The translations under genes and the position numbers were made by a program. The notes under the pieces are model-generated. The model ran no database searches and had not been told where the DNA came from. It was given only the letters and a program-made list of their open reading frames with translations. From Bacteroidales bacterium (GTDB taxonomy: Bacteria; Bacteroidota; Bacteroidia; Bacteroidales; UBA932): DNA of 6,520 nt. The DNA lies in assembly GCA_017615135.1 (NCBI GenBank), contig JAGAAU010000136.1, forward strand, positions 1 to 6,520, in the 5' to 3' direction. Every line of letters begins with the position of its first letter. Positions within the stretch are counted from its first letter, which is position 1. Shown one piece after another: positions 6,518-6,520 of the stretch.

Positions 6518-6520
6518 GCA

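Noticed and set aside
6336..6520. Small peptide encoded across the repeats
   Set aside because: On the minus strand one frame through copy 2 stays open for about 25 codons and then stops at TGA; the same frame into copy 1 meets another TGA in the spacer, and no start or ribosome site is visible.

Overview
The window reads as a piece of a Bacteroidota (Bacteroidales-type) chromosome of near-balanced base composition. Three of the four genes begin with a lipoprotein signal peptide. The domain set (fimbrillin-like, GLUG-like beta-helix repeats, the Fibrobacter succinogenes major domain, GH2 beta-galactosidase) is typical of gut or animal-associated Bacteroidales. Start regions lack strong Shine-Dalgarno sequences, and one upstream region fits the Bacteroides -33/-7 promoter. 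The genus cannot be fixed from this sequence.

Layout. Positions 1-441 (+) hold the 3' end of a glycoside hydrolase family 2 gene. It is followed after 19 bases by a small lipoprotein of unknown function (461-931, +), probably in the same transcript. A convergent block on the minus strand meets it with only 9 bases between the stop codons. Reading from the right, this block is a 416-residue lipoprotein with two fibronectin-III-like modules and a C-terminal FISUMP-type domain (6261-5011). After 68 bases comes a 1333-residue lipoprotein (4942-941) that joins a fimbrillin-like domain, about 18 GLUG-like beta-helix repeats and a C-terminal SGNH/GDSL hydrolase domain. The region 6262-6520 has no gene. 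It holds a likely promoter for the minus-strand block and two exact 66-bp copies of a GC-rich, hairpin-forming intergenic repeat spaced 106 bp apart.

How it may work together (inference): the GH2 enzyme cuts glycan chains. The giant lipoprotein could present an esterase-like SGNH domain at the end of a long surface stalk, perhaps removing acyl groups from glycans. The FN3/FISUMP lipoprotein could be a co-expressed surface partner. No SusC/SusD pair, sensor-regulator or sulfatase is visible, so assignment to a polysaccharide utilisation locus is not shown. No RNA gene, CRISPR array, transposase or phage gene was found. The most notable items are the three-part lipoprotein fusion, its cysteine ladder with a three-repeat gap, the missing catalytic aspartate in its hydrolase domain, and the paired palindromic repeats at the right edge.
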